Assembly: GCA_905221605.1 (NCBI GenBank)
Contig: CAJNDS010000324.1
Coordinates: forward strand, 470,640-534,639
DNA from: Symbiodinium natans
Taxonomy: Eukaryota; Sar; Dinophyceae; Suessiales; Symbiodiniaceae
Reading direction: 5' to 3'
Length of the DNA: 64,000 nucleotides
Below are positions 31,000 to 41,968 of the stretch, one piece after another. The notes beneath the pieces are model-generated. The model saw only the letters and a list, made by a program, of their open reading frames with translations. It was not told the DNA's origin and did no database searches. The stretch's first letter is position 1. Each line of letters opens with the position of its first letter. Both the position numbers and the translations under genes were made by a program.

Positions 31000-32190
31000 T
31001 GCGTAGAGGTCTTTCGGGGGCTTCGGGCGTAGGAGGGCGCAATACCCTAAACTCTAGCCGCCACCTAAGCTCCGACCCTGAACCTATTATAGTCTTGACT
31101 CCCACCTTGACCATTGTCGGCGGTCGCAGGGTCTAGGGTTCAGGATGAATCCTGAGGGCCTCTTAAACCCCCAAAGCCAAGAACCCTAAACAGTAAGACC
31201 CCTTACAAAGCTCAGAACGCCTAGGTTCCCCAGTAACCTGGAGAAAACAGGGTGTGTTGTTTCATTATCTCACTATGTGTGCGTTTTATCTCGATTTCAC
31301 AGAGCTATAGTTGCAGTGAAACCTCTGGCTGTCAAGCCAGCCGCGTCCGAGGTTCTTCGGGTTTAGGGTTAGGGTTTCGGATTTAGGGGTTTATTAGGGT
31401 TTAGGGTTTAGGGTTTAGGGTTTACTGTAGGGTTTAGGGTTTTTTTTGGGGGGGTTCCACTACACCCCTTCTGACACCCTAGTTCGGGGGACGCTCTTCT
31501 TCGCAGCTTGGGCTCCATGTGCCATTTTGGTAGTAGTAGCTCGATATGAAGTAGGGTACATTTCTTGTACCCCCAAAAGGACACCAGGTATATACACTCA
31601 CCAATTTTAAAAAGGAACCTTATGTACACTCACCAAAAGCAGTAATATAAACCTTGCTTCATATCCCCTTTTTTCGGAGAGTTGAACCCCCTTATCCCTT
31701 CAGCACACAGAATGAGGTGGTTTAGGTTTTAGCGTTGAGGGTTAAGGGGTCTGTAAGGTTGAAGCATCCACTACGCTGACCTGGAGCCCAAAATCCAAGT
31801 CCTCACGCCTAACACCTAGACCTTAGATGGACTGTAGGGCGCCGCACGGCTATGGGGTCTCCCAATCCTAAAAAACCCTAGATGTATCCACAATGGGCTC
31901 ATTGGGGAAGCAGGAAGCCTAATCCCTCACCTATGCGGGCTTGCTGTTCCTCGTAGACTTGCAAGTGCCTGCTATCCATGAGAGCTAAAGGCACCGCACT
32001 TCAACCCTAAACGCTAAAACCTTATAAACCCCTGACACCATGGTAATATGCACTTATGAACCACCGATCGCACGGGTTTAAGGCCTCAAACCGTCTTCAA
32101 CTCCCACCCTTTCACCTAATTTCGCCAGCCCAAGAGATCTGGCAACAAGCAGAGTTTGGGGCTTCACCCCCGCTGGCCGGGTCCGATGGC
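31000..32190. other. Stretch with repeats and no supported exon
   Basis: It holds short TTTAGGG arrays (31394-31441), a duplicated TGTACACTCACCAA-like motif near 31590-31635 and unique spacer. A GCCATTTTGG string at 31519 matches half of the dinoflagellate spliced-leader core, but nothing else of the leader is present. Confidence 0.5.
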
Positions 32191-32198
32191 CATTGCAG

Positions 32199-32237
32199 CA
32201 TGGAAGCCATACTGGAACAGGCCACGGCTCTCCGCGC
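32199..32237 (+). CDS. Possible exon with LEQATAL motif
   Basis: After GGCCATTGCAG the frame reads MEAILEQATALR and ends near GC/GT donors (GCGTAC). The LEQATAL string recurs in the island at 38451. Confidence 0.32.
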
Positions 32238-33101
32238 GTACCCTTACCTAGACATCTCACCGCCGCAGCCGCCCCCAAAACCTACACTTGATAGGGGCTA
32301 TGTGGCCCTTACATCTCAGGGTAGTTATGGTCCCTTGCCTCCTTTAAAGGGTTCTCCAGCAACTGTGAATCAGCAACCAATCAGATATTCAATATGGAAC
32401 CCTAAACACTAAACCCTAAACCCTATCAAGCCCTGAACCCTAAACCCTAAACCCTAAACCCTAAACCCTAAACCCCTAAACCCCTAAACCCCTAAGCCCT
32501 ATCAGAAACTCCACATCAGAAACCCGGGGGGCCCCGAGGGTCGAGGGCCCACCTTTTCAAGCTCCCAGTGAGTAAAGTTGCCCCCGAATCGGGGGACCAA
32601 GGACCCAGAGAAGGCCCTTATTCCGACCTTTTTTTGGGGGGGTGTAGGGTTTAGGGTTAGGGTTTTTAGGGTTTCAAGTTGCCCCGAAGACCAAGGACCC
32701 AGAGAAGGCCCTTATTCCCCCTTTTTTTTTGGGGGGGGGGGGGGGGGTTTAGGGTTTAGGGTTTAGGGTGTTTAGGGGTTTTAGGGTTTTAGGGTTTTTA
32801 GGGTTTTAGGGTTTTAGGGTTTTAGGGTAAGTTGTAGGGTTTAGGGTTTTCGGAGTTTAGGGTTTTAGGTTCCCTTACAAGGCCCCTCTTTGCAAACCAA
32901 AAAGGGTGCCTTTTTTGTTTTTCCTTTTGGAGCAGTTTTAGGGTTTAGGGTTCCCTGACAAGGCCCCTCTTTGCAAACCAAAAAGGGTATCCCCTTTTTT
33001 CTTACCCTAAACCCTAAACCCTAAACCCTAAACCCCAAACCCTAAACCCTAAACCCTAAACCCCTTTTGTAATTCCTGGGGGTACGGCCTTGGCTCTGGA
33101 G

Positions 33102-33157
33102 GCCAAGCAGCTGGAGCTTGCCATTCAGCAGCTGGAGCAGAGGTTCCCCGGCACCCG
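33102..33157 (+). CDS. Candidate exon, Gln/Leu coiled coil
   Basis: Frame AKQLELAIQQLEQRFPGTR starts after GGCTCTGGAG and ends at a GTGATG donor in phase 2. The leucine spacing fits heptads. The frame is also open upstream (TALALE), so the exon start is uncertain. Confidence 0.45.
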
Positions 33158-33841
33158 GTGATGTGTTTTGTTTTTCTTTTTTTGGTGTTTTAGGGATGTA
33201 GGGGTTTGCCTTTACTGTTTTTTGTTTTCATTGTTTTCGGGTTTTGGGGTTTTAGGGGTTTAGGGGTTTACCTTGAGTGCTTTTTTCGGGTTTTGGGGTT
33301 ATAGGGTTTGAGGGTTTTTGGGTTTTGGGGTTTTTGGGTTTTGTTTTTAGGGTTGTAGGGGTTTAGGGGTTCAGGGTTCACGGTCTGTGTTTAGGTTTTT
33401 GGATTTAAGCCTATAAGTCCTGAGTTGTCCTCCAAAATGCTTGAAGACTGAGGGCCTTGGGCATGGAGGACTGGCCTAGGATAGGACTCACGGGCTCCTA
33501 GGGTTTAAGGTTTAGGGCGTTAGGGGGTTCAGGGTTTAGGGTGTAGGGTTTAGGGTGCTTAGGGTTTAGGGTGTTTAGGGATTTACCTGCAAGACCCGAA
33601 AACCTTGCAACTGTAGGTTATACCGATAAATTGACCACCTCAACGTGGATTGATAAGGGGTGGAAGGGGTAGACCCTGCACCCTGTTGCAACGAAGGCTT
33701 CCGCGGAGTAGGGTTGAGGGTTCTCGGCCGTCGCGGATTCAGCTCTTTTTGTACAACCCTAAGCCCTAAACCCTAAACCCTAAACCCTAAACCCTAAACC
33801 CCCAAAAGTTCGCTGAGACTTCCATTAGCATATGTAATCAG

Positions 33842-33918
33842 AAGACACGAACTGGCTGACGCTCTCCTTGAAGCCCTCAATCCCAAGCTTCCCTTCACCT
33901 TCTGCTATGCCTGGGCTG
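33842..33918 (+). CDS. Candidate exon, unknown protein
   Basis: After GTAATCAG one frame reads RHELADALLEALNPKLPFTF and then CYAWA, with a GTAGCT donor in phase 1. A second frame is also open here, which lowers confidence. Confidence 0.38.
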
Positions 33919-34016
33919 GTAGCTTCCTGCGCGTGGCGGTGAAGGATATTACTTAGAACCCTAAACCCTAAACCCCCGACAATTGCCGTGAAAGTGCACC
34001 GGAGTCGGCGTGTCAG

Positions 34017-34076
34017 GCGATTGCAGGAATCTCCGACGATCAGCTTGCACAGATGTTTCTGGATGCCCACAATCAC
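34017..34076 (+). CDS. Candidate exon, unknown protein
   Basis: The acceptor GCGTGTCAG opens a 20-codon phase-0 frame AIAGISDDQLAQMFLDAHNH ending at GTCTCA. The composition is of a soluble helical segment, family unknown. Confidence 0.46.
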
Positions 34077-34362
34077 GTCTCAACCCTAAACCCTAAACCC
34101 AAAACCCCATAACCCCATAACCCCATAAACCCTAAACCCAAAACCCTTTTGGGAGCTGCTTCTGCTAGAGCAGCTGGGACTACTCGTGCTGGCTGTGTGC
34201 ACACGGCTCCCAGGGGCCACTGGAGCTGCAGGGTCACAAAGGTTCATGGGTTTTGTAGGGTTTAGGGGTTTAGGGTTTAGGGGTTTAGGGTTTAGAGTGT
34301 AGGGTTTTGGGTTTAGGGTTTAAAGTTTAGGGTTTAGGGTTTCGGGAGCTTCTGGGCAGCAG

Positions 34363-34389
34363 ACATCAGCGAACTGACGAGAGTCGCTT
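34363..34389 (+). CDS. Possible 27-bp micro-exon
   Basis: GGCAGCAG, then ISELTRVA, then a near-consensus GTAAGC donor. Its phase does not fit 34017-34076, so it is weak. Confidence 0.24.
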
Positions 34390-34579
34390 GTAAGCTAAGC
34401 TTTGCCGGCGACCTTCAATCCTGCCCACGAACCCCTGGGCTTGGTCTAGGAGTCTAGGGTAATAGAGGGTTCCGGGGTTTCGGGTTTTTCGAGCTTTTTT
34501 TTTTTTTTTAGGGGTTCGGGTCTCAAGGTTTTGGCTCTGAGTCAGGGCTCCGGGTTTCAGTGGCACTTGACAAATGATA

Positions 34580-35060
34580 CCTTACTAAACCCGTAAGCCC
34601 TTAAGCCCTTAAACCCAAAACCCTCAACCGAAACCTAGACCCTAAACACTTATCCCGGTACACTTCAGCGCTAATCCTATACCGTTAACCCTAAACCCTT
34701 AAACCCTACACCTTAATCCCATAAACCCTGAACCCTGAACCCTTAAACCCCAAACCCTAAACCCTGAACCCTCGAGCCCCAAATCCTATACCGTTAACGC
34801 AACACCTTTAAACCCTAAGCCCTAAACCCTGAACCCTTAAACCCTTAAACCCTTAAACCCTGAACCCTTAAGCCCTTAAGCCCTTAAACCCTTAAGCCCT
34901 TAAGCCCTTAAACCCTTAAACCCTTAAACTCTTAAACCCTTAAACCCTTAAACCCTTAAACCCTTAATCCCTTAATCCCTTCAACCCTTCAACCCTTCAA
35001 CCCTTCAACCCTTCAACCCTTAAACCCTTAACCCCTTAACCCTTGAACCCTTAAACCCTA
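34580..35060. repeat. CCCTTAAA-type degenerate array (~480 bp)
   Basis: Mostly 8-9-bp units CCCTTAAA, CCCTTAAG and CCCTTCAA arranged in runs. It is a telomere-like block with an extra T that has expanded. Confidence 0.92.
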
Positions 35061-35263
35061 AACTCCGTCAGGAAGAGGGACCTTTAAACCCTAACCCCTT
35101 AATTAAACCTTAAACCCTCAAACCCTAAGCCTTAAACCCTAAACTCTGAACCCTTAGCCCTAAACCCTTAGCCCTAAGTCCTAATCCCTTAAATCCTACC
35201 CTAAACCCTAAACCCTTAATTAACCGCTAAATCCTTAAACCCTGAAACCCTGAACTCCGTCAG

Positions 35264-35285
35264 GAAGAGGGAGTTGCAGTCCGAG
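35264..35285 (+). CDS. Candidate 22-bp micro-exon with partial duplicate
   Basis: CTCCGTCAG is followed by KRELQSE and a GTAAGC donor. The string ACTCCGTCAGGAAGAGGGA also occurs at about 35062-35080 without the rest of the exon, so ~190 bp including the acceptor was duplicated. Confidence 0.35.
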
Positions 35286-35639
35286 GTAAGCGCACTCGGA
35301 GAGGACCTTGGGTGGAAAGGGGGGGTTCGAGCCTAGGGCTTAGGGTTTTGCAGGTTCAGGGTTAGGGTCTAGGGTCTAGGGTCTCGGGTTTAGGGTTTAG
35401 GGTTTAGGGTTTAAGGGCGCGAAACCCCACCCCAAGACCACCCAAACCTTACTCCATTGGGGCTTAGGGGCTTTTTTTTGGTGACAGTTCTCTTGTTGTT
35501 TCGGATTTCTTTGTTTCATTCGTTATGAAAAAATGGCAAAGCATAGGGCAACATAAGCCTGTCTGCGGCGGTAAAGCCACACTGAAAATACCAAGTCCGA
35601 AGTCCCTGGCTTGTCCGAGGTTTTCTCACCCTCACTTTC

Positions 35640-35737
35640 TTCTAAACCCTAAACCCTAAACCCTAAACCCTAAACCCTAAACCCTAAGCCCTAAACCCTA
35701 AGCCCTAAGCCCTAAGCCCTAAACCCTAAACCCTAAA
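35640..35737. repeat. CCCTAAA/CCCTAAG array
   Basis: About thirteen units, with a CCCTAAG block in the second half. Confidence 0.94.
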
Positions 35738-35813
35738 CTTCGGCACATGTTTTCAAGCCTCCATCCGAGGCTCCGTTTCGTCTCGTTAACCGTTATGTTC
35801 TTCTGAGCCATCG

Positions 35814-35921
35814 CTTGGGATGTTCCCTCTTATTCCTAACAGTCCTTAATAGAGAGTATAGTACCCCCTAATCATTAGAATCCCTATTAAGGCCTGTTAG
35901 TATAAGGGGGAGCATCCCAAG
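35814..35921. mobile_element. MITE-like element, family A, with 6-bp target duplication
   Basis: The 108-bp element has ends CTTGGGATG and CATCCCAAG, with longer imperfect arms (TCTTATTCCTAACAGTCCTTAATAG / CTATTAAGG...TAAGGGGGAG). CCATCG flanks both sides (35808-35813 and 35922-35927). The same family with different 6-bp duplications lies at 36964 and 63382. Confidence 0.8.
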
Positions 35922-36452
35922 CCATCGCCGTCTCCGAAACCTTGCTTGCTGTGCTGCTTGGCATCGCGATGCCGTTGTTGCAGTAATTAGCTTTCCTCCA
36001 AGTCATTGCTCTTTCCACAGCCTCGTTTCAAATTGTGTTGTTGGATGCTGATTAGTGTGCCCACCCCCCCCACCCACCCCAAAAAAAAAAAAAAACGAAC
36101 ACAACACGTCACCCCTGGCGTACAGCAGGAAAAGAAGGTAACTTCGAAAAAAGGGAACAGGCTCCAGTGCGAGCCCCATGCCGGTGCTACTGACCTTCGT
36201 AGGCGGGCGAGCCGGCTTGAGGTGGAGGGGCATAGGCGCCGCCACCCCCCACTGTAGGAGTGCGGCCTAAGCCTTGAGTTTAGGGCTTGTTCGTCCAAGC
36301 AAAGCCCTATGAGCGGAAATGTTTCGGGTGTAGTATAGGGCCTACGGCTTAAGGCTCTAGAGTATGTGCCAGTATGTGCCGATGTATTTCTGCACCCTAA
36401 ACCCTAACCCCTAAACCCTAAACCCTCAACCCTAAACCCTAAACCCTAAGAG

Positions 36453-36522
36453 GAATGCGACAAGAAGCGAGCTGAGATCGCGGAGCACACGCAACGAGGC
36501 TTTGGCGCTACAGCTGGCTCCC
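36453..36522 (+). CDS. Candidate exon directly after a CCCTAAA array
   Basis: The acceptor lies in the last repeat unit (CCCTAAGAG). The phase-0 frame ECDKKRAEIAEHTQRGFGAT and AGS ends at GTGGGG in phase 1, leaving C. The next island (37792, starting GA) completes Arg. Confidence 0.5.
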
Positions 36523-36681
36523 GTGGGGTCAAGGCTTCGAAAGCTTCTGGCTGGTTCTTCGTAGGGAGGGGAATGGCCTGCGTTTAGGGTCAAGGGGTGT
36601 AGGGTTTAGGGTTTACGGTTTCAGGTGCAAGGTGTAGGGTGTAGGGTGTAGGGCGTAGGGTGTAGGGTGTAGGGTGCAGGG

Positions 36682-36773
36682 TAGGGAATGAGGGAATGAG
36701 GTCTGTACCTCATATAATCCTTTGAAGGGTATATATATATATATATATAGGGCCCTAATTCCCTCATTCCCTA
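36682..36773. mobile_element. MITE-like element, family E, with (TA)n core
   Basis: TAGGGAATGAGGGAATGAG faces ATTCCCTCATTCCCTA, and the centre is a run of about nine TA. Related copies lie at 52544-52640 and, one-armed, about 63140-63184. Confidence 0.7.
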
Positions 36774-36963
36774 CTAAGAACCACGCGGGGCTTCCTTTGT
36801 CAGTGTTTAGGGTTTACGTAGGGTACCCCCATGCTTCCTTGAGAAGCGTTCTTTTGTTTGTTTTTCTTCAGTTTCGTGGTTTAGGGCTTAGGATGCAGGA
36901 TCTTTCGTGGCACGAACTGCACCTGCTTGTACAATTTCATAGGGGTGCGGGTCTAGAGTTTAG

Positions 36964-37462
36964 GTTGGGATGTTCCCCCTTATACTAACAATCCATGCAC
37001 GCAAGGGTCAGTTTTGTGCATTTGTTTGTTATTGTTTGTTTTCATGTTGCTTCTGTCGGCAGTTGTTAGTGGATCGGCGTCATGACGACACTGTTTGCAA
37101 AAGCCTTGCGACAGTGCGGCTTGTAACAGAAACGTCAAACATCCTGGTGCAGCATGTTGTGTAGAACAAAAACGCTGTAAATGCCGGTGTTTTGGGCATG
37201 GATAGAAGAACATGGTCGTAAACAGCCCACCCCACCCCCCCACCCCACCCCCACCCCACCCCCCCCCCCCCCCCCACCCCAGCCCCCCCACCCCACCCCC
37301 CACCCCCCCCCCACCCCCCACCCCCCCCCCACCCCCCCCCCCCCCCCACCCCCCCCCCCAAAAAAAAAAAAAAAAAGCCTGTCAAAAGTCCCCGAAGAAA
37401 CCAGGTTTTTTGCGCGCCTGCTTCCTATTAGGGACACTTGGTATCAGAGGGAACATCCCAAA
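36964..37462. mobile_element. Long (~500 bp) family A element with target duplication
   Basis: The ends TTGGGATGTTCCCCCT and AGGGAACATCCCAA are inverted. GTTTAG flanks both sides (36958-36963 and 37463-37468), so the target was itself telomere-like. The interior is unlike the short copies and includes a 140-bp C-rich run (37218-37359) and A-run. No transposase is seen; the Gly- and Pro-rich frames are composition artefacts. Confidence 0.65.
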
Positions 37463-37679
37463 GTTTAGGGTTGGTATTTGCATCTGCGGGTTCAGGGTTC
37501 GGTGCTACGTATCCAGTTCAATGTCTCCTCATTTCGGGCTTTGTGTTTCGGAGCGCCACGGTGTCTGGCGCTTTCTAGAGCCACTATAAACCCTCGTGCA
37601 ACTCTTTGCAGCTCCAGGAATGGGGCTGTACAAGTTTAGCCCAAGCCCTGGACCCTAAAACCCGAGGGTTTAGGGTCTA

Positions 37680-37755
37680 GGGTTTTTAGGGTTTTTAGGG
37701 TTTTTAGGGTTTTTAGGGTTTTTAGGGTTTTTAGGGTTTTTCGGGTTTAGGGTTT
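37680..37755. repeat. TTTTTAGGG array
   Basis: About eight 9-bp units with two extra T residues, ending shortly before the exon at 37792. Confidence 0.93.
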
Positions 37756-37791
37756 ATGGCTTTTTGCATGTCACTGTCGGCCCAAGCTCAG

Positions 37792-37865
37792 GATACGAGG
37801 AGCTCGATCGCTTCGTCCCTGCCGGCGACGAGGTGATCTCGCTCGACGTGGCAGGCGCCTGGCAA
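37792..37865 (+). CDS. Candidate exon, unknown globular segment
   Basis: After CCAAGCTCAG the frame reads R-YEELDRFVPAGDEVISLDV and AGAWQ, in the phase left by 36453-36522, and ends at GTCGTG in phase 0. The alternating hydrophobic pattern suggests beta strands. No family is recognised. Confidence 0.58.
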
Positions 37866-38160
37866 GTCGTGGCGCTGTCCTCACTAACTTGCTAAATCTA
37901 AACCCATATCCGATGAAGCCTAAAACCCTATAAAGCTGAGCGCTAAAACTCCAAACCCTAAACCCGACAACCTACAAACCCCTATACAACGTAAACTCGT
38001 CACGCTGTGGTCTTGGGGGCCCCAACGAGAAGCGTGCAATGAAGCTAGGCGGTTCAGGATCAGGGCTAAGAGACTTTTGGGGTTCAGAGGACCTGAACTA
38101 GGAATCTTTCTCACAGGGCCTCATGTTTAAACACAAAATGTTTAAAAAAACCCTGGGTTT

Positions 38161-38257
38161 CTGAGGTAGAGGGGATCCGAAGTATGGGCCCGTATTTGGG
38201 GTCCCCTCTTATGTACCCCTTACATGCACCATACAAAATAAAGTCTGAATTCTGTAA
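38161..38257. repeat. Dispersed ~97-bp repeat, copy 1
   Basis: CTGAGGTAGAGGGGATCCGA continues as AGTATGGGCCC and AATTCTGTAAACCC. It matches 39156-39254 across its length, and both copies run directly into CCCTAAA arrays. A shorter relative lies near 41650. Confidence 0.7.
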
Positions 38258-38296
38258 ACCCTAAACCCTAAACCCCAAACCCTATACCCTCAACCC

Positions 38297-38400
38297 TCAA
38301 CCCTACCCCTAAACCCCTAAACCCCTAAACCCCTAAACGCCTAAACCCCTAAACCCCTAAACCCCTAAACCCCTAAACCCCTAAACCCCTAAACCCCTCA
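38297..38400. repeat. CCCCTAAA (8-bp) array
   Basis: About thirteen units with an extra C, the complement of the TTTAGGGG type seen at 11737. Confidence 0.94.
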
Positions 38401-38450
38401 ACCCTAAACCCTAACCCCAAACCAACCCTACGTCGAGCCCTGCAGGTCAG

Positions 38451-38498
38451 ATCTTCAAGGCCTACCGTTCCACACTGGAGCAGGCAACGGCCCTCCCG
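38451..38498 (+). CDS. Candidate exon with LEQATAL motif
   Basis: After GCAGGTCAG the phase-0 frame reads IFKAYRSTLEQATALP and ends at a GC donor (GCCCTC). It follows 37792-37865 in phase. Confidence 0.48.
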
Positions 38499-39155
38499 GC
38501 CCTCCACCCCAAAACCCTGCAACCTCAACGAATCCTAAACCCGGAACCTTCTTACCTATAAATCTAGAGCCCTAAACCCTAAACCCTAAACCATAAACCC
38601 TAAACCCCGAAACCCCGAAACCTAAACCCTAAACCTTAATCCCAAAGCCCAGGTATACGGGTTCGGAGTTTCGGGATCCTTCGGCTGCTGTGGCGTCTTG
38701 TGAACTAGGGACTATATTGGGGCAAACCCTACACTCTAAACCCTAAACCCTAAACGCCCTAAACCCTAAACCTTGAAACAGTAAAAAACTAAACCCTCAA
38801 CCCTATCGGAGAAACAGTCCTTAGGGGTTTTAGGGTTAAGGATGCCGAGCGGCGCCCTTGTTCTGCTCTTGCTTGTGCTTTAGGGTTGAGGGTTTGGGGT
38901 TTGGGGTTTCTATTTTAGGGTTTAGGGTTCTAACCCTAAACCCTAAACCCTAAACCTCTAAAATGCCCCCCTAGCCCCGCTGGATTGGGTCTTCTAGGTG
39001 TCCGGGATCTGAAATGCTCCTGCCGTGGCCAGGGGTGCAGCAGAGCAAGACCCAGCGGTCTAAACCCTAAACCCTAAACCCCGTAAACCCCCGTCTTCCC
39101 CCCACCCCCCCCCCTCCCGACTTGTTTCCAGGCTTAGACTCTTAAACTTCTGCTT

Positions 39156-39254
39156 CTGAGGTAGACGGGATCCGAAGTATGGGCCCTTGCTTTGGGTCCC
39201 CTGCTTATATATAACCCTTACAGACACTATACATAATAAAGGCCAAATTCTGTA
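39156..39254. repeat. Dispersed ~97-bp repeat, copy 2
   Basis: See the match at 38161-38257. Both copies keep the order GATCCGAAGTATGGGCCC, then GGGTCCCCT, then AATTCTGTAA and CCCTAAA. Confidence 0.7.
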
Positions 39255-39341
39255 ACCCTAAACCCTATACCCTAAACCCTAAACCCTAAACTCTAAACCC
39301 TAAACCCCAAACCCTAAACCCTAAACCCTAAACCTTCCGAG

Positions 39342-39410
39342 GTAGAGGATTCCATGCTCGCCACGCTGGCCTCTGGACGCTGGGAGGGCCGCTCAGGCCG
39401 GGGCCCTGAA
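39342..39410 (+). CDS. Candidate exon, unknown protein
   Basis: After CTTCCGAG the phase-0 frame reads VEDSMLATLASGRWEGRSGR and GPE, to a GTCATG donor. From 39411 to 41402 I see only repeats, a 100-codon frame at 39593-39895 without recognised motif, and a weak island at 41011-41050 (AHAKSISASCGCI). Confidence 0.35.
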
Positions 39411-41402
39411 GTCATGTCAGCGGACTCGCGGAGTGCGGGGCTTTAGGGGCCTTTTAGGGGTTTAGGGTTTAAGGGGGTTTAGGGTTTAGGATTTAGGGTT
39501 TAGGGTTCAGGGTTTGTAGAAATTGAAAAGGATTTGGGTCCCGATAACGTTTTGAGCGAAAGTTTTGAGCGGCACGTTTTGAGCGACACGTTTTGAGAGA
39601 AAGTTTTGAACGAAACATATTGTGTTTAGATGTTGGGTTTGTTATTCGGGGCGGGGTTGGTGGTGGGAGGCGGCGGCGGGGGGTGGTGAGCGGGAGGGGG
39701 ACCTGGGGGGGAACTGGATGGAAGTGGGACTGGAAACTGGAGCTGGGCGAGTGGAAATTTGAGATTTTCAATTATCTTTATCATTTGATGCATGATGATT
39801 TTTGGGAATCACTGGATACCTCAGGATCAATTTCAAATCTACTTAGAAAGATTTGCAAACCCAGGATGTGGAAATCGTATATACCCTATAGGTAAGTTGA
39901 GCATTTGGCCTCCCGGAAGTGTTTTGGATTGATACATTAACACTCGGCTTGTCAGCTGTTTGGACAGATAACTTGGGAAATTCAGAATGATACCACATGC
40001 AATTTTATTTATTTCGTCATGAGGGTTTAGGGCTTTAGGGTTTAGGGGCGTAGGGTTTAGGAACTCAGGGATTTAGGGCTTCGGGGTTGCAACGATGTCA
40101 GCAGCTGTGACTTGCAGAAGCCGACCAGGCCACAGGCCACGGTTTCGGGTCTGAGGCTTTCGCGTTGAGGGGTTCGGGCGTAGGGTTTCATGAGTATCTT
40201 GTGAAGAACGAAGGGTCGGTGCCTCCAACACCCGCAGGGCTCAGGCGGCACCGCCACGACACAGTAGGCCGCCCGAGTAGGCCGCCCGAAACTTCATAGC
40301 TTAGAGGCTCAGGGTGCAGTTGGTCCCTAAAACCTAAGCCCTAAACCCGAAACCGTAAGGTTCTGAACGAACGCTCAGGGATTTAGGCTTTCTATACCCT
40401 AAACCCGAAACCCTGAACTCCAAAGACCATGACAGAGCTAACTCCAGGACGAAGTTATCCCTCTAAGGTCTACACCAGACACTCCTTGAACAGCCCTAGT
40501 CGCCTCTCAGAAACCCTCCAGCCCCCCTCCCAAAGCCTTCTCCCTATAAAACATTTATCATTGTAAGTAACAACACCAGCGACAATGACACGACGAGATG
40601 TAATGACAATAAAGGAATGTTAGTTTTCAGTGTTAATATTCAGCAATTACTAGTGTGAAAAAGGCAATAGCTAGTAATACTAAATATAAACAATAATACT
40701 GGTAGTTGTAGGAGTACTGCTACTACCCATACCCAGACCCCTGGGAGGATCCAAAAAGTGGAACCCCAAGTAGTTCCCTATACTACTATTGGGTGATTCT
40801 TAGGAACCCTTAAGGGGATCTACTTTTTTGGATCCCAGGGTCTGGGTAGGGTTTAGGGTTTAGGGTTTAGGGTTCAGGGTTCAGGGTTCAGGGTTTAGGG
40901 TTTAGGGTTTAGGGTTTAGGGTTTAGGGTTTAGGGTTTAGGGTTTAGGGGTACTACTAGAAATATTGAAACCCTAAGCCCTAAAGCCCGTTAAGCCCTCT
41001 GAACCTTGAGGCTCACGCCAAGAGCATCTCGGCCAGTTGTGGATGCATTGGTTTAGGGTTTAGTGTTTAGGGTTGACCTTTCCTTGGTTTAACCTTTTTT
41101 TTGACAAACGCTCGTGCAAGCGACCCTAAACTCTACACCTAAACCCTAAAGCCTAAACCCGTACCCCTATCATAGGATGTTAAACCGGCAGCCCCGGGGG
41201 GGGGGGGGGGGGGAGTATCTCAACCTAAACTATTGCCCCTTATAGGATGTTAAGCCGGGGGGGGGGTAGGAAGGGGGGGGAAACCTTAAAACCCAAACCC
41301 TGCACTCTAAAGGGTTTAGGGTTTAGGGTTTAGGGTTTAGGGTTTAGGGAACTCTAAATGCCCCGGGGGGGGGGGGGGGGGGGGGGGGTGTTCTAAACGC
41401 AG

Positions 41403-41450
41403 TTGAGGAACGGGTGTGTCTTCTTGGACTGCAACCCGGAAGCCTTCCAG
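41403..41450 (+). CDS. Candidate exon, unknown protein
   Basis: CTAAACGCAG opens a phase-0 frame LRNGCVFLDCNPEAFQ ending at a GC donor (GCTCCC). Confidence 0.45.
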
Positions 41451-41967
41451 GCTCCCTGAGTCGTCGCCAGCGGGGTTTAGGGTTTAGGGTTTTTTCACTC
41501 AGGGCTTAGGGTTGAGGGTTTAGGGATTAGGGTTTAGGGTTTAGGGTCTAGGGTTTAGGGTTTAGGGTTTAGGCCTTACCCCTTTTCTTTGTCTAAGGTT
41601 GGAGCCATGAGGCTTTAGGGTTTAGGGTTTAGGGCCTTACCATTGTCTATAGGGATCCGAAGTGCGGCCCCTTACTGCGTAATGGTTTTATAGCAAGGGA
41701 CCCAAATTCAGGGTCCATACTTGGAAACCCAAGACTTGGAGAACTGCCACACTGCAGCATCCGAATCTCTGTACCCCAAGAAAGGGGTCGGGTACAAGCC
41801 TGATGGGCTAAACCCTAAACTCTAGACCCTAAACCCTAAAGCTTGAGCCCTAGAACATCAGGTGCAACATGGGGAGCCTTGGTTCGTGGTTTCGGGTTTA
41901 CAGGCGTAGGCTTCAATATTACCGTTTCTTAGGGTTATTGGGTTTGGGGTTGTTGCTTTGTGGGGCG

Positions 41968-41968
<1 letters not shown>

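Noticed and set aside
31510-31535. Dinoflagellate spliced-leader relic
   Set aside because: Only about ten bases (GCCATTTTGG) match the leader core and the flanking bases do not.
37080-37589. Gly/Pro-rich frames within the long family A element
   Set aside because: Composition artefact of the C-rich run at 37218-37359.
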